Shown in pieces: positions 17,625 to 27,401 of a DNA stretch of 64,000 nt (its first letter is position 1; the number at the start of each line of letters is the position of its first letter). Made by a program: the position numbers and the translations under genes. Location: positions 186,001 to 250,000 of the forward strand of contig NZ_LT963352.1 in NCBI RefSeq assembly GCF_900236475.1, read 5' to 3'. The stretch is from Streptomyces chartreusis NRRL 3882 (GTDB lineage: Bacteria > Actinomycetota > Actinomycetes > Streptomycetales > Streptomycetaceae). The notes beneath the pieces are model-generated. The model was not told where the DNA came from. It saw only the letters and a program-made list of their open reading frames with translations, and ran no database searches.

Positions 17625-17634
17625 GAAGCGCTTC
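17625..17634. promoter_or_regulatory. LacI-type operator, copy 2
   Basis: A second copy of GTCGAAGCGCTTCACC, centred exactly 120 bp from the first and about 145 bp before the secreted esterase start. The pair suggests looping or shared carbohydrate control of the esterase. Confidence 0.65.
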
Positions 17635-17682
17635 ACCATCTGGTGTCGCTTCCTCCTCTTGAGGATTTTCGTACGCCGTTGA

Positions 17683-19119
<1,437 letters not shown>

Positions 19120-19140
19120 CACCACCGGCCAGGACGGAGA

Positions 19141-19176
19141 GGGCTTCTCGAAACCACACTCGGTTTCGAGAAGCCC
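19141..19176 (+). terminator. Strong hairpin terminator of the esterase gene
   Basis: The arms GGGCTTCTCGAAACC (19141-19155) and GGTTTCGAGAAGCCC (19162-19176) pair perfectly over 15 bp around a 6-base loop, 21 bp after the stop. A U-tract is lacking, as is common in streptomycetes. Confidence 0.85.
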
Positions 19177-19194
19177 CTTCCGCTCGCGCGGACG

Positions 19195-19476
19195 CGGACC
19201 TGGTCCTCACCTCGCTGGAGTCGCACCTCCGGCGCTTGATCGCCTCCGTCGTCGAACTTCCGTGGGAGATCCGGTCGACCGATTCGCAGTTCCCGTGCAA
19301 GAACGGGATCGCGTCCCAGGATCCGTCGTTCTTCGGGCCCGTCGCTGCCGACGTTCGAGGGCTTCACCGATCGCTGGGTCCACACCGCTCGGGCGTGGGC
19401 ACTGCCCGGGCGGTGGACGGCCACGCAGGGTCCCGAGCGTGAGCAAAGGGATCAGCGCCCACACGACACTTCCCAC
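19195..19476 (-). pseudogene. Remnant of a small membrane protein
   Basis: The minus strand begins MGSVVWALIPLLTLGTL (hydrophobic) and, in another frame, continues RDPVLARELRIGRPDLPRKF then DDGG. The second block resembles the C-terminal region of a streptomycete membrane-protein family that ends with a helix-hairpin-helix-like segment. The central part is scrambled. The rest of 19177-19676 has no supported gene. Confidence 0.4.
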
Positions 19477-19676
19477 GGACTCGTCCTCCCGACCGGGGTG
19501 TCGGCGCCGCTCATCCGTGCCACAACCTCAGGCCAACTCCGAGTGTGCTCGAAATTCTGTGCCTGGTCCCTGGTACGGCTCCGTCATCGGGCAGGCACCC
19601 CATGGGCCATCGGAGGGCGGCTGGGCAAGGCCAGTGCTGTACTGGTAGGGCACAATTTCCTCCCTTGGAGGGCGCC

Positions 19677-20636
19677 ATGTGCCCTTCTCCGCCGCCGGAC
19701 CCGAACTCCTGGCGTGACCAACCCCGGCGATCCCGCCCGGGCGGGCCGCGTCGTCCCAGAGGGCCCCAGCACCTCAAGCATCCCTGGATCACCGCAATCC
19801 TGGTGATCTTCGGTCTCCTCTTGGGCCTAGGCGGCGTCGGCGCACTGCTTGATGAGGGCCAGGAGCGCACCTCTGGCACGACTGCGCCGGCACAGACCTC
19901 CACGACTCAGCCGTCCGACAACCCCCGACACGACTCGCCAGCGGGTACGACGAAGCCGCCTGCCGAGCCCTCCGACGGCCTCGCGGACACCCCCACCACG
20001 GAGCCGAACCCGCCCTCGACAGCTCCGCCGGGCGTGGTGGTGCTCCGCATCATCGACGGTGACACCCTCGAGGTGCGCGGCGACGGCCGGATCCTGCCGA
20101 AGGACGCCGTGGCCCGGGTGCGGCTTCTGGAGATCGACACCCCGGAGCGCGGTGCCTGTTTCGCCGACGACGCCACCGCTCGCACGACCACGCTCCTGCC
20201 GCCGGGCAGCCGTATCCGCGCCGAACGCGACGTCGAACTCACCGACCGCTATGACCGGTACCTGCTGTACGTATGGAACGAGCAGGGCACCTTCGTGAAC
20301 GAGTCCCTCGTCCGCAGCGGTCACGCGGAGGCTGTCCTCTACCCGCCCAACGACAAGTACTGGACCAAGATCTCTGACGCCGAGGACGCCGCCCAGCAGG
20401 CCGGAGCCGGCCTGTGGACCGCATGCCCCGAGCAGCCGGAGACCCCCATCGCTCCCCCGGGCTCGCCTGACCCGCCTGCCCCGGACACCCCGACACACCC
20501 AGATCTCCCCGACGGACCTCCCGCTGGTGTCCCCGATGTGGACTGCTCGGACCTGTCAGGCCCTGTCTGGGTCGGCCCCGACGACCCTCACCGCCTTGAC
20601 CGGGACGGTGACGGCATCGGCTGTGACGCCAACTGA
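19677..20636 (+). CDS. Membrane-anchored thermonuclease-family nuclease with Excalibur domain
   Basis: A 319-residue protein. After a Pro/Arg-rich cytoplasmic start, one transmembrane helix (about 38-58, ITAILVIFGLLLGLGGVG) anchors it with the rest outside. A Thr/Pro linker leads to the SNase domain (about 120-245) with VLRIIDGDTLEV, VRLLEIDTPERG (catalytic Arg/Glu region) and YDRYLLYVWNEQGTFVNESL, then a Pro-rich spacer and a C-terminal Excalibur calcium-binding motif HRLDRDGDGIGCD. It should degrade nucleic acids at the cell surface with calcium. The ATG at 19677 was chosen for the GGAG 7-10 bases upstream. Confidence 0.92.
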   Translation: MCPSPPPDPNSWRDQPRRSRPGGPRRPRGPQHLKHPWITAILVIFGLLLGLGGVGALLDEGQERTSGTTAPAQTSTTQPSDNPRHDSPAGTTKPPAEPSDGLADTPTTEPNPPSTAPPGVVVLRIIDGDTLEVRGDGRILPKDAVARVRLLEIDTPERGACFADDATARTTTLLPPGSRIRAERDVELTDRYDRYLLYVWNEQGTFVNESLVRSGHAEAVLYPPNDKYWTKISDAEDAAQQAGAGLWTACPEQPETPIAPPGSPDPPAPDTPTHPDLPDGPPAGVPDVDCSDLSGPVWVGPDDPHRLDRDGDGIGCDAN

Positions 20637-20774
20637 CCCGCTGACAGACCACGGTAGGAATAGCGCACGCTGCGAATACCGCCCATGCACCGGTTGGACG
20701 GGGTGTGAAGGCGGCAGAGTACGGGGCGTGGGTGCGGGCCAGGGTCTCCGCTTCACTCAAACCGCAACAGCACA

Positions 20775-21215
20775 CCAGTTGCGGCTGGACGGCACCTACC
20801 AACCGGCGGCGAGGGGTTGGCGGAAATGCACATGGCGCGGGAAACGACCGAGGGCGATCGTCGGCGCGGTCACCGGCGCTCTGGCTTCTCCCCGGAGTCT
20901 GCTGCTCAGCAGGTACGACGACGGTGGGCGACTGCAGTACACCGACCGCACCACCACCCTCACCCAGAAGGCCGGCCGCACGGTCGCCGGCCCCCTCGCC
21001 CCGGCCGGGCCCTGACACCCCTGGACGGGCTGGTCGTTCTCCGCCGGATGGGGCACCAGGGAGACGCTGGACGTCACGCTCCGGCGTCCCGAGTTCGTGG
21101 TGGAGGTCGGCGTCGACGTCGACCGTGGCGCCGCCGGCCGGTGGCGCCACGCGGCGCACCCTGCACCGCTCCAGCACCGACCTCTCCCCCACGGAGGTGC
21201 CCCTCCTGACACCGC
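20775..21215 (+). pseudogene. ATP-dependent DNA ligase C-terminal fragment
   Basis: LRLDGTYQPAARGWRKC, RAIVGAVTGALASPRSLLLS and RYDDGGRLQYTDRTTTL are readable in one frame, then, shifted, WTGWSFSAGWGTRETLDVTL and EFVVEVGVDVDRGAAGRWRH. These are consecutive blocks of the oligonucleotide-binding part of the small actinobacterial ATP-dependent ligases. The adenylation domain with the active Lys is gone. No further gene is supported in 21216-21535. Confidence 0.7.
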
Positions 21216-21535
21216 CGTCACCGTGATGGCGACGCAGCGCGGCGGCCCCGCCGGCGCGCAACCCCGGCGGGGCGGCGCCCCGATCCCCGGGCCGCGCCTG
21301 CGCCGCCCATCGCCCCTCAACTGCCAGCACGGACGGGCGCAGCGGCCGCAACGGGATGTGAGCTCGGATCGCGGATTCGAGGCGCTGCGCCAGCAGGTAC
21401 CGGCGTGCATTCGCTGCCGACCAGATACCGCGCTCGGCATCTTCGACCGGCTCTGAGGTGAGCGAACGGTGTGGGTGCGGTCGGCGGTGCGGCGTGATTG
21501 ATCGTTCAGGGATGCCTTGGCCGGAGACGCAGGGT

Positions 21536-22381
21536 CTATCGGAAGGCGGCGATGTGGCGTAGGGCCCAGTCGGCGAAGGTGCGGGGCGCGCGGCCGAGGA
21601 GCCGCTCGACATCGGGGCTGATGCGCTGCTCGGCGGGGGTGGGCTCACCGAGGATGGACAGTGTGGTCTCGACCACGGGCTCGGGCATAAACCGCAGCAT
21701 CTGCGCGTGGGCCTCCTCACGGGTCTGCTCGATGAACCGGACCGGTTCGCCGAGTGCGTTGGCAATCGCCGCGGCCCGCTGGCGGGGCGTACTGAGGGCG
21801 GGCCCGGTCAGCTCGTATGTCTGTCCGGCGTGGCCGTCCTCCCGCAGGGCTGCGGCGGCGACCTCGGCGATGTCGTCCGGGTCGATGGTCGGCAGGCCGA
21901 TGTCGGCGAACGGCGCGGCGGCGGTCCTTCGGGCGCGGACCGTCTCGGCCCAGGCGTACGCGTTCGAGTTGAAGCCTGCGGGTCGCAGGATCGTCCAGTC
22001 CATGCCTGACTGCTTGACGGCGTCCTCGATGGACCGTCCCAGGTCCCCGTGAGAGGCCGATTGCGGTCGGGTCGCGACTCCTTGGGAGGACAGCAGGACC
22101 ACCCGCCCGACGCCGCCGGCCTTGGCGACCTCGAGGATGTGCTGTGGACTCAGCAGGTGCGCACTGGCGCCACCGCTTTGCAGGAACAGCGCGTCGGCTC
22201 CAGCGAAAACGGGCCGAAGGCTCTCAGGATCGACCAGGTCCGCCTGCGTGTACTGGATGCTCTCCGGCACGTGCGCATCCGAGATCCTCCGGGACGTCGC
22301 GGTGACCTGCGCACCGGCAATCGCGAGGGCCTGCACGAGCGATCGGCCGACGTTACCGGTCGCACCCGTCACTACGAACAT
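21536..22381 (-). CDS. NmrA-family NAD(P)-binding protein
   Basis: A 281-residue atypical short-chain dehydrogenase. It begins MFVVTGATGNVGRSLVQALA, the GATGNVG dinucleotide motif, followed by a Rossmann alternation, VGRVVLLSSQGVA and the substrate-domain block DWTILRPAGFNSNA. Members sense or reduce NAD(P)(H)/quinones. The ATG at 22381 has GGGAG five bases upstream; the in-frame start six codons earlier is weaker. It is divergent from the HxlR regulator at 22529, a very common pairing in which the regulator controls the oxidoreductase. A decayed homologous pair lies just downstream at 23060-23998. Confidence 0.9.
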   Translation of the reverse strand: MFVVTGATGNVGRSLVQALAIAGAQVTATSRRISDAHVPESIQYTQADLVDPESLRPVFAGADALFLQSGGASAHLLSPQHILEVAKAGGVGRVVLLSSQGVATRPQSASHGDLGRSIEDAVKQSGMDWTILRPAGFNSNAYAWAETVRARRTAAAPFADIGLPTIDPDDIAEVAAAALREDGHAGQTYELTGPALSTPRQRAAAIANALGEPVRFIEQTREEAHAQMLRFMPEPVVETTLSILGEPTPAEQRISPDVERLLGRAPRTFADWALRHIAAFR

Positions 22382-22489
22382 GAACAACTCCCGTGTCAAT
22401 TCAGCATGGTTGTCGCCGCCCGAGCGGGCGGGACCGCCGCGGAGAGCTGCTCTCCGGGCGACACGGGGACGCTAACACCGCCGATATAG

Positions 22490-22499
22490 TAGGTACCTA
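22490..22499. promoter_or_regulatory. Candidate HxlR operator
   Basis: The perfect palindrome TAGGTACCTA lies in an AT-rich stretch between the divergent NmrA and HxlR genes (ATAGTAGGTACCTATAGG, with a further GACTATCC downstream). Position and symmetry fit a regulator site. Confidence 0.6.
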
Positions 22500-22528
22500 T
22501 AGGAAAGTGACTATCCTGAGGGGTGTGC

Positions 22529-22921
22529 ATGGCCAACGATGCCGACTGGGTGTCAGCCGCCACGACCGAGCCGGAACTCGCCTGTCCGACCAGTGCGGTC
22601 GTGGACATCGTGTTCAGCCGGTGGACCACGCCGATCCTGTGGACCCTCAACATGCATGGTCGGCAACGGTTCGTGGAGCTGGAGCGACGGATCGGCACGA
22701 TCACACCGAAGGTACTGACCCAACGGCTGCGGCAACTGGAACGCGACGGCATGGTCGTGCGTACGTACCACCCGGAGGTCCCTCCTCGGGTCGAGTACGA
22801 GATCAGCGAGCTGGGCCGCAGCCTGGCCCCGCTCTTCGCGCACCTCGCCGAATGGGCTGCCGGCAACCTGGACAAGGTCGAGCAGGCCCGGCACGACTAC
22901 GACACCGCTCCACCCCGGTAG
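22529..22921 (+). CDS. HxlR-family winged-helix regulator
   Basis: A 130-residue DNA-binding protein. The winged helix shows the family pattern: Cys near the N-terminus (ELACPTSAVVD, a possible redox or thiol switch), FSRWTTPILWTL, RFVELERRIGTITPKVLTQR, LRQLERDGMVVRTYHPEVPP and RVEYEISELGRSL. The ATG follows GAGGGG. It is divergent from the NmrA gene and probably represses it through the palindrome at 22490. Confidence 0.92.
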   Translation: MANDADWVSAATTEPELACPTSAVVDIVFSRWTTPILWTLNMHGRQRFVELERRIGTITPKVLTQRLRQLERDGMVVRTYHPEVPPRVEYEISELGRSLAPLFAHLAEWAAGNLDKVEQARHDYDTAPPR

Positions 22922-23059
22922 CGCGTCAGTGAGAGGGCTGGATCCTTGCCCGACCTCCGGCTGCCTGGCTGCGACAGCGCCTGACCCGCCTCGGGGATGG
23001 TGCGGCGAAGGCCAGGAGCCTTGGCGAACTCGGCGGGAGCTGACTGCGGTTGTGGTCAG

Positions 23060-23775
23060 AGGCCGATGTCGGCCAGCCACTGGCTCGTGGTCCGGGGGGA
23101 CTCCCAGCAGCTTCTGGGCGGAGGTCTCCGGCGCGATCGAGCGGCCGGGCATGGCGCTCATCGCCTGGTAGGCGCCTGCGATGTCAGCGGCGGCGCTCGC
23201 CCTGGTACTGGCCGACAAAGACCACGCCGGTGACGTCCGTGCGGTCGAGCAGGGCGACGACGGCGTCGGCGCTGTCCAGGTGGGAGGCCCAGGAGACGGG
23301 GACATCGGCCCGGATCGGGTAGGGCAGTACGCCGCGCTCGCGGACCGAGCCGATGACGCGCGGAATGAGCAGGTTCTCGAGGTAGAGCTCGGGCGCGATG
23401 ACCCGCGTGGGACACGCCGCTGTCGGCCAGGCCGGCGGCCAGGGTCGCGGCGGCACCGCCGATGGCGGGATCGCTGGGGAAGCCGCTGGTGGAGAACATG
23501 ACGCGGTCCGGCCGGGCCTCGCGAACGGCGGTGAGGATCTTGTGCGCGTGAGTCTGGCGGTCCTCCTGCGAGGCCACCGGCAGGTGGATGAAGACTCCCT
23601 CGGCGCCTCGGTATGCGTCGGTCAGGTCGGCGGCGGAGTATCCGGCGGCCAGGACGCGCTGCGCGCGTGCACGACGGTGTCGGGGTTCCGGGTCAGGGCG
23701 GTCACGGGCCTGCCCGCGGCGGCGAGAGCGGCGGCGACGGGAGTGCCCTGGGCGCCGGTGGCGCCAGGTGTCGCC
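23060..23775 (-). pseudogene. Decayed NmrA-family gene
   Basis: Read across frames on the minus strand: GATGAQGTPVAAALAAAGRP, then AAGYSAADLTDAYRGAEGVF, VMFSTSGFPSDPAIGGAAAT, then (frame change near 23400) RVIAPELYLENLLIPRVIGS and LDSADAVVALLDRTDVTGVV. These cover most of an NmrA-like protein. The first residues before GATG are missing, the C-terminus frays by about 23060, and the gene is out of frame at two points or more. Confidence 0.72.
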
Positions 23776-23998
23776 CGGTTCCTCACGCTGCTCAACGGAC
23801 CGTGGGCCACTTTGATCATGGGCGAGCTGCTCCACGGCCCTCACCGGTTCAACAAGTTGCGCGAGGCCCTGCCCGGCATCAGCCCGCACACCCTGACCGG
23901 TCGGCTGCGTCAACACGAGCGGCACGGCATCGTCACCCGTACGACCTACGCCGAGATCCCGCCGCGCGTCGAGTACGCGCTGACTCCTCTGGCGAGGG
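23765..23998 (+). pseudogene. Decayed HxlR-family regulator
   Basis: The winged helix reads VARFLTLLNGPWATLIMGEL, HRFNKLREALPGISPHTLTG and RVEYALTPLARAG. The N-terminal Cys segment is missing, and the end runs directly into the radical SAM gene at 24003. The 5' ends of this and the divergent NmrA remnant meet with no intergenic region, so a deletion has removed the shared promoter and both starts. Confidence 0.72.
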
Positions 23999-24002
23999 CT
24001 GG

Positions 24003-24884
24003 TCACGCTGAGGATGCGAGCCTTGCCCGCAGGGCGTCATTGTCGTCGTGGTGGACGACCTCTTCGAAGCGCAGTCGCAGTCCGTGCTTGTCCAGCAGCT
24101 CCGCCACGATCGCGTCGAGCTGTTCGCGGTGCTCCTTGGTCCGCGCCTGGAGGTACGCCTCGCGGACGTCTTCGGGCTCGTCGGCAAGGACCTGGTCCAT
24201 GCGCTCACGGATGTAGCGCTTGAGGTTGATGTGCTCCATGAACACCTCACCGACTCCCGCCTCGACGAGCTGTCCGAAGAGGTCGTCCAGAAGCTCGGGC
24301 TGGGTGGCGAAGTGGGGCAGGAGCGGGCCGACAAAGGCGTAGGTGCGGACACCGGCCTCGTTGAGTTGGGCCAGGGTGCGCAGGCGGCGGGAGGCGAGCG
24401 GGGCGCGGACCTCCAGCCAGCGGCTGACCTTGTCGTCGCTGGTGGTCACCGTCATGCCGACCTCAGCGCGCGGCAGACCGGCAAGTATGTCGATGTCCCG
24501 GGTGACGACGGGCGACTTGGTCAGGATGCGCACCAGGCCCGGGTACCCGACCGCTTGCAGTTCGCGCAGGATGCCGCGGGTGAGCCGGTATTTCGTCTCG
24601 TGGCCCTGGTAGGGGTCGGTGACCGAGCTGAGCAGCATCGTGCCCCGCCGCTTGTCCTGCGGCATCTTCGCCAGCTCTGTGCGGGCGAGCTCGACCGCGT
24701 TCTTCTTCACGTACAGGTAGTCGCCCCACTCCTTGACGGACCGGCCGAACTGCCGCCCCGCGAAGGAGGCGAAGCAGTACGCGCAGCCCAGCACGCACCC
24801 CGTGTAGGGGTTGATGACGTAGTCGTTCGACGGGGTCTTCGACTTCTGGATCAGAGTCTTCGCCTCGATCTCGACCGGTTGCAT
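24003..24884 (-). CDS. Radical SAM protein (SplB/Rv2578c-like)
   Basis: A 293-residue iron-sulfur enzyme. The cluster motif is C-x3-C-x2-C in TGCVLGCAYCFASF, following NDYVINPYTG, and the SAM-binding region continues with MLLSSVTDPYQGHE and VRILTKSPVVTRDID. The length and blocks match the stand-alone Rv2578c-type group related to spore photoproduct lyase, whose reaction is not established. The ATG is preceded by GGAAGGAAG. The upstream 283 bp contain no gene but hold an AT-rich promoter region. Its 3' end abuts the HxlR remnant. Confidence 0.88.
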   Translation of the reverse strand: MQPVEIEAKTLIQKSKTPSNDYVINPYTGCVLGCAYCFASFAGRQFGRSVKEWGDYLYVKKNAVELARTELAKMPQDKRRGTMLLSSVTDPYQGHETKYRLTRGILRELQAVGYPGLVRILTKSPVVTRDIDILAGLPRAEVGMTVTTSDDKVSRWLEVRAPLASRRLRTLAQLNEAGVRTYAFVGPLLPHFATQPELLDDLFGQLVEAGVGEVFMEHINLKRYIRERMDQVLADEPEDVREAYLQARTKEHREQLDAIVAELLDKHGLRLRFEEVVHHDDNDALRARLASSA

Positions 24885-25007
24885 GGCCGACTTCCTTCCT
24901 GCTGTTGACCGTCCGCCTCCACGGCGGACGGGCTCTTGTGCTGTCCATGGGCGGCCGGCGGGACGCCGCCGAACCCACATCCTGGAACAATAATCCTAGG
25001 AAGTTGA

Positions 25008-25017
25008 TTCCATGGAA
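25008..25017. promoter_or_regulatory. Candidate operator TTCCATGGAA before the VOC operon
   Basis: A perfect 10-bp palindrome in an AT-rich segment about 150 bp before the VOC gene, with TGGAACA occurring at 24983 and again at 25013. A related CTTCCATAGA lies in front of the MarR gene (27943-27952), so that MarR protein is a candidate binder. This link is inference. Confidence 0.35.
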
Positions 25018-25167
25018 CATAAATGGTTGGCTGGGTGGCAGCTCGAGGCTCGCGGTCACGACTCCCGGGTCGGCTCGCGGAGTCGACGCCGGAAACCCGC
25101 CGTCACCCATCGATTCCAATCCGCCTCAAAGTGTTTCTGCGCCCTACGGGGGTGAGGAGTGAGTGTC

Positions 25168-25548
25168 ATGACCGTTCCCGCCGTCAGCTCGGTCGCCTGG
25201 TTCGAGATCGGCACCGACCAGCCCGAGAAGGTCAAGGAGTTCTACGGCGAGCTCTTCGACTGGAAGTACGTCCTCAACACCAACACCCCGGGCGTCACCT
25301 ACTACTCGGTGATGACACCGGGCGCCCAGCACCCGACCGGCGGAGTCTGGGACTCGGAAGGCCGCTTCCCCGACTACGCGGTCTTCTACGTCGTCGTCCA
25401 GGACGTCGCCGCGACCGTCGCCCACGCCGAACGACTGGGCGCTGAGGTGCTCATGGCGCCGGTCTCCGACTCCGCGGGCTTCACCTTCGCCCGGCTGCGG
25501 GACACGGCGGGCAACCACTTCGGTGTGTTCTCCGCGCCTGCCCCCTGA
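25168..25548 (+). CDS. VOC-superfamily (glyoxalase-like) protein
   Basis: A 126-residue single-domain vicinal-oxygen-chelate protein. It shows SSVAWFEIGTDQPEKVKEFY (first beta-alpha unit), ELFDWKY, the central YAVFYVVVQDVAATVAHAER and TAGNHFGVFS, the usual last strand. Members act in glyoxal, epoxide or antibiotic detoxification. The start at 25168 was preferred to the GTG nine bases earlier because AGGAG lies eight bases before it. It is first in a same-strand run with the metallo-beta-lactamase-fold, SnoaL-like and PPOX genes, with gaps of 35-78 bp. Confidence 0.88.
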   Translation: MTVPAVSSVAWFEIGTDQPEKVKEFYGELFDWKYVLNTNTPGVTYYSVMTPGAQHPTGGVWDSEGRFPDYAVFYVVVQDVAATVAHAERLGAEVLMAPVSDSAGFTFARLRDTAGNHFGVFSAPAP

Positions 25549-25596
25549 CCGGTTCTGCAGGGCCGCGTCCCGCCCGTACTCCGCCTGGAGGTTCCG

Positions 25597-26379
25597 ATGC
25601 CCGGCGCCAGCGCCACCAGCGAACAGATCCCCGTCCGTGTCCACGGCGGACCAACCGCCGTGATCGAGTACGGCGGGCTCATGTTCGTCACCGACCCCAC
25701 CTTCGACCCGCCCGGTGAGTACCCCATGCCGCTCCCGGGCGACCACAGGCTCGTCAAGACCGCCCCTACCGCCGTCACCGCCGCCGACCTGGGCCGCGTC
25801 GATGCCGTTCTGCTCTCCCACGACGAGCACGACGACAACCTCGACCACGCCGGCCGCGCCTGTCTGTCAGAAGTCCCTGTCGTGTTCACCACGGTCAGCG
25901 GCTCCGGTCGCCTGGGCGGCAATGCTCGCGGGCTGGACGTCTGGGAGACCGCCGAGCTCAAGCGGCCCGATGCCGGCACCGTGACCGTCACCGGCGTGCC
26001 CGCCCGGCACGGCCCGGTCGGCTGTGAACCGATCACCGGCGACGTCATCGGCTTCATGCTCACCTCCGACGACCTGCCCCCGGTCTACGTCAGCGGCGAC
26101 AACGCCGCCCTGGAGCACGTCAAGGAGATCGCCGAACGGTTCGCCCCGGTAGACACGGCGATCCTTTTCCTCGGCGGCGCCCGCATGCCCTTCGCCTTCG
26201 ACGGCGCCCTGCTCACCCTCGACAGCGCCCAGGGCGCCCAGGCCGCGAAGACGCTCGGCGCCCGCCGGGTCGTCCCCGCCCACTTCGACAGCTGGGCCCA
26301 CTTCACCGAAGGCCGAAAAGAGATCGAAACCGCGTTCGCCGACGCCGGCCTGGCCGGATGCCTCGACTTCGCCCGCTAG
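25597..26379 (+). CDS. Metallo-beta-lactamase-fold hydrolase
   Basis: A 260-residue cytoplasmic hydrolase. The metal motif is SHDEHDDNLDHAG, where the usual H-x-H-x-D-H is replaced by H-D-E-H-D-D. Later metal ligands are visible in GVPARHGPVG, VYVSGDNA and VVPAHFDSWAH. This is the UlaG-like group that acts on small molecules rather than beta-lactams. It lies in the VOC/SnoaL/PPOX run. The substitution of Glu at the second His position is worth noting but occurs in this group. Confidence 0.88.
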   Translation: MPGASATSEQIPVRVHGGPTAVIEYGGLMFVTDPTFDPPGEYPMPLPGDHRLVKTAPTAVTAADLGRVDAVLLSHDEHDDNLDHAGRACLSEVPVVFTTVSGSGRLGGNARGLDVWETAELKRPDAGTVTVTGVPARHGPVGCEPITGDVIGFMLTSDDLPPVYVSGDNAALEHVKEIAERFAPVDTAILFLGGARMPFAFDGALLTLDSAQGAQAAKTLGARRVVPAHFDSWAHFTEGRKEIETAFADAGLAGCLDFAR

Positions 26380-26414
26380 CAGCCGTGCCCGCACAACACT
26401 CTGGAGAACACACC

Positions 26415-26810
26415 ATGACCAGCACGAACATCGACATTGCCGGCACCTACTTCCAGGCCGTGCAGACCGGCGACATGGCCACCCTCGGCGAACTCCTCGA
26501 CGAGGCAATCGTCTGGCACCAGCCCGGTGCCAACCAGTTCTCCGGCGAGCACAAGGGGCAGGGCGCCGTCTTCCAGATGCTCGGCGGCATGATGGAGGCC
26601 AGCCGGGGCACCTTCGCCATCGACAAGATCCACTCTCTGATGGGCAACGGCGACCTGGTAGCCGCCACCATCCATTTCACCGGCCGCCGCGGCGACACGT
26701 CCCTGGCCATGGACGGCGTGGATCTCCTGCGCATCCAGAACGGCAAGATCACCGAGATGTGGCTCTTCTCCGGCGACCAGAACGCCGAGGACGCCTTCTG
26801 GGACCGCTGA
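26415..26810 (+). CDS. SnoaL/NTF2-like protein
   Basis: A 131-residue protein of the SnoaL-like polyketide-cyclase / NTF2 fold. It shows IAGTYFQAVQTGDMATLGEL (first helices), EAIVWHQPGANQFSGEHKGQ and the last strands VDLLRIQNGKITEMWLFSGD. The fold forms a cone-shaped pocket used by isomerases, cyclases and hydrolases; the substrate is unknown. CTGGAGAAC precedes the ATG. A perfect hairpin follows the stop, so transcription may partly end there. Confidence 0.88.
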   Translation: MTSTNIDIAGTYFQAVQTGDMATLGELLDEAIVWHQPGANQFSGEHKGQGAVFQMLGGMMEASRGTFAIDKIHSLMGNGDLVAATIHFTGRRGDTSLAMDGVDLLRIQNGKITEMWLFSGDQNAEDAFWDR

Positions 26811-26817
26811 ACCCCAC

Positions 26818-26860
26818 TTCGTCATGCCCGGCGGCCAGCCCGGCCGCCGGGCATGACGAA
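26818..26860 (+). terminator. Perfect 19-bp hairpin between the SnoaL-like and PPOX genes
   Basis: The arms TTCGTCATGCCCGGCGGCC (26818-26836) and its exact complement (26842-26860) enclose a 5-base loop, 8 bp after the SnoaL stop and 28 bp before the PPOX start. It is either a terminator or an mRNA-stabilising attenuator inside the run. Confidence 0.8.
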
Positions 26861-26888
26861 CGGTCCCCACCAGAGTGAGAGGCATCGC

Positions 26889-27314
26889 ATGCGGAAGATG
26901 ACTGACGAGCAGTGGCGGGCGTTCGTCACGCACGGCACCCGCACCGGCAAGCTGTCGACCGTCCGGGCCGACGGCAGCCCGCACGTCACACCGGTCTGGT
27001 TCCTTCTCGACGGCGACGACATCGTGCTCACCACCGAAAAGGACGGCGTCAAGGGCCGCAACCTCGCCCGCGACGGGCGCTTCGCCCTCTGCATCGACGA
27101 CGACCATCCCCCATACGCGTTCGTCATCCTCCAAGGACACGCCGAGACCTCCGCGCACCCCGACGAGATGCTGCACTGGGGCGGCCTCCTCGGCGCCCGC
27201 TACATGGGCAAAGACCGCACCCAGGAGTACGCCGCCCGCAATGGCGGCCCCGGCAACCTCCTCGTCCGTGCCCACATCGACAAAGTCATCGCCTTCAACG
27301 GCATCGCCGACTGA
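26889..27314 (+). CDS. PPOX-class (F420/FMN-dependent) oxidoreductase
   Basis: A 141-residue split-barrel flavin/deazaflavin-binding protein. It shows GTRTGKLSTVRADGSPHVTP and VWFLLDGDDIVLTTEKDGVK, typical for actinobacterial PPOX-class F420-dependent enzymes, and closes with LLVRAHIDKVIAFNG. Such enzymes reduce small substrates with F420H2 or FMN. The ATG at 26889 was chosen because GAGAGG lies 7-12 bases upstream. It is last in the four-gene run and is followed by a long terminator. Confidence 0.88.
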   Translation: MRKMTDEQWRAFVTHGTRTGKLSTVRADGSPHVTPVWFLLDGDDIVLTTEKDGVKGRNLARDGRFALCIDDDHPPYAFVILQGHAETSAHPDEMLHWGGLLGARYMGKDRTQEYAARNGGPGNLLVRAHIDKVIAFNGIAD

Positions 27315-27318
27315 ACGG

Positions 27319-27380
27319 CAATGGGCGGCTGGTGCGGGACAGGCGAGCATTGTCGTCTGCATCGCACCAGCCGCCCATTG
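27319..27380. terminator. Bidirectional hairpin between PPOX and MarR genes
   Basis: The arms CAATGGGCGGCTGGTGCG (27319-27336) and CGCACCAGCCGCCCATTG (27363-27380) pair perfectly over 18 bp with a 26-base loop. It lies between convergent genes and can stop both. Confidence 0.85.
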
Positions 27381-27401
27381 GCGTGCCCGAGACGCCCCGG
27401 C

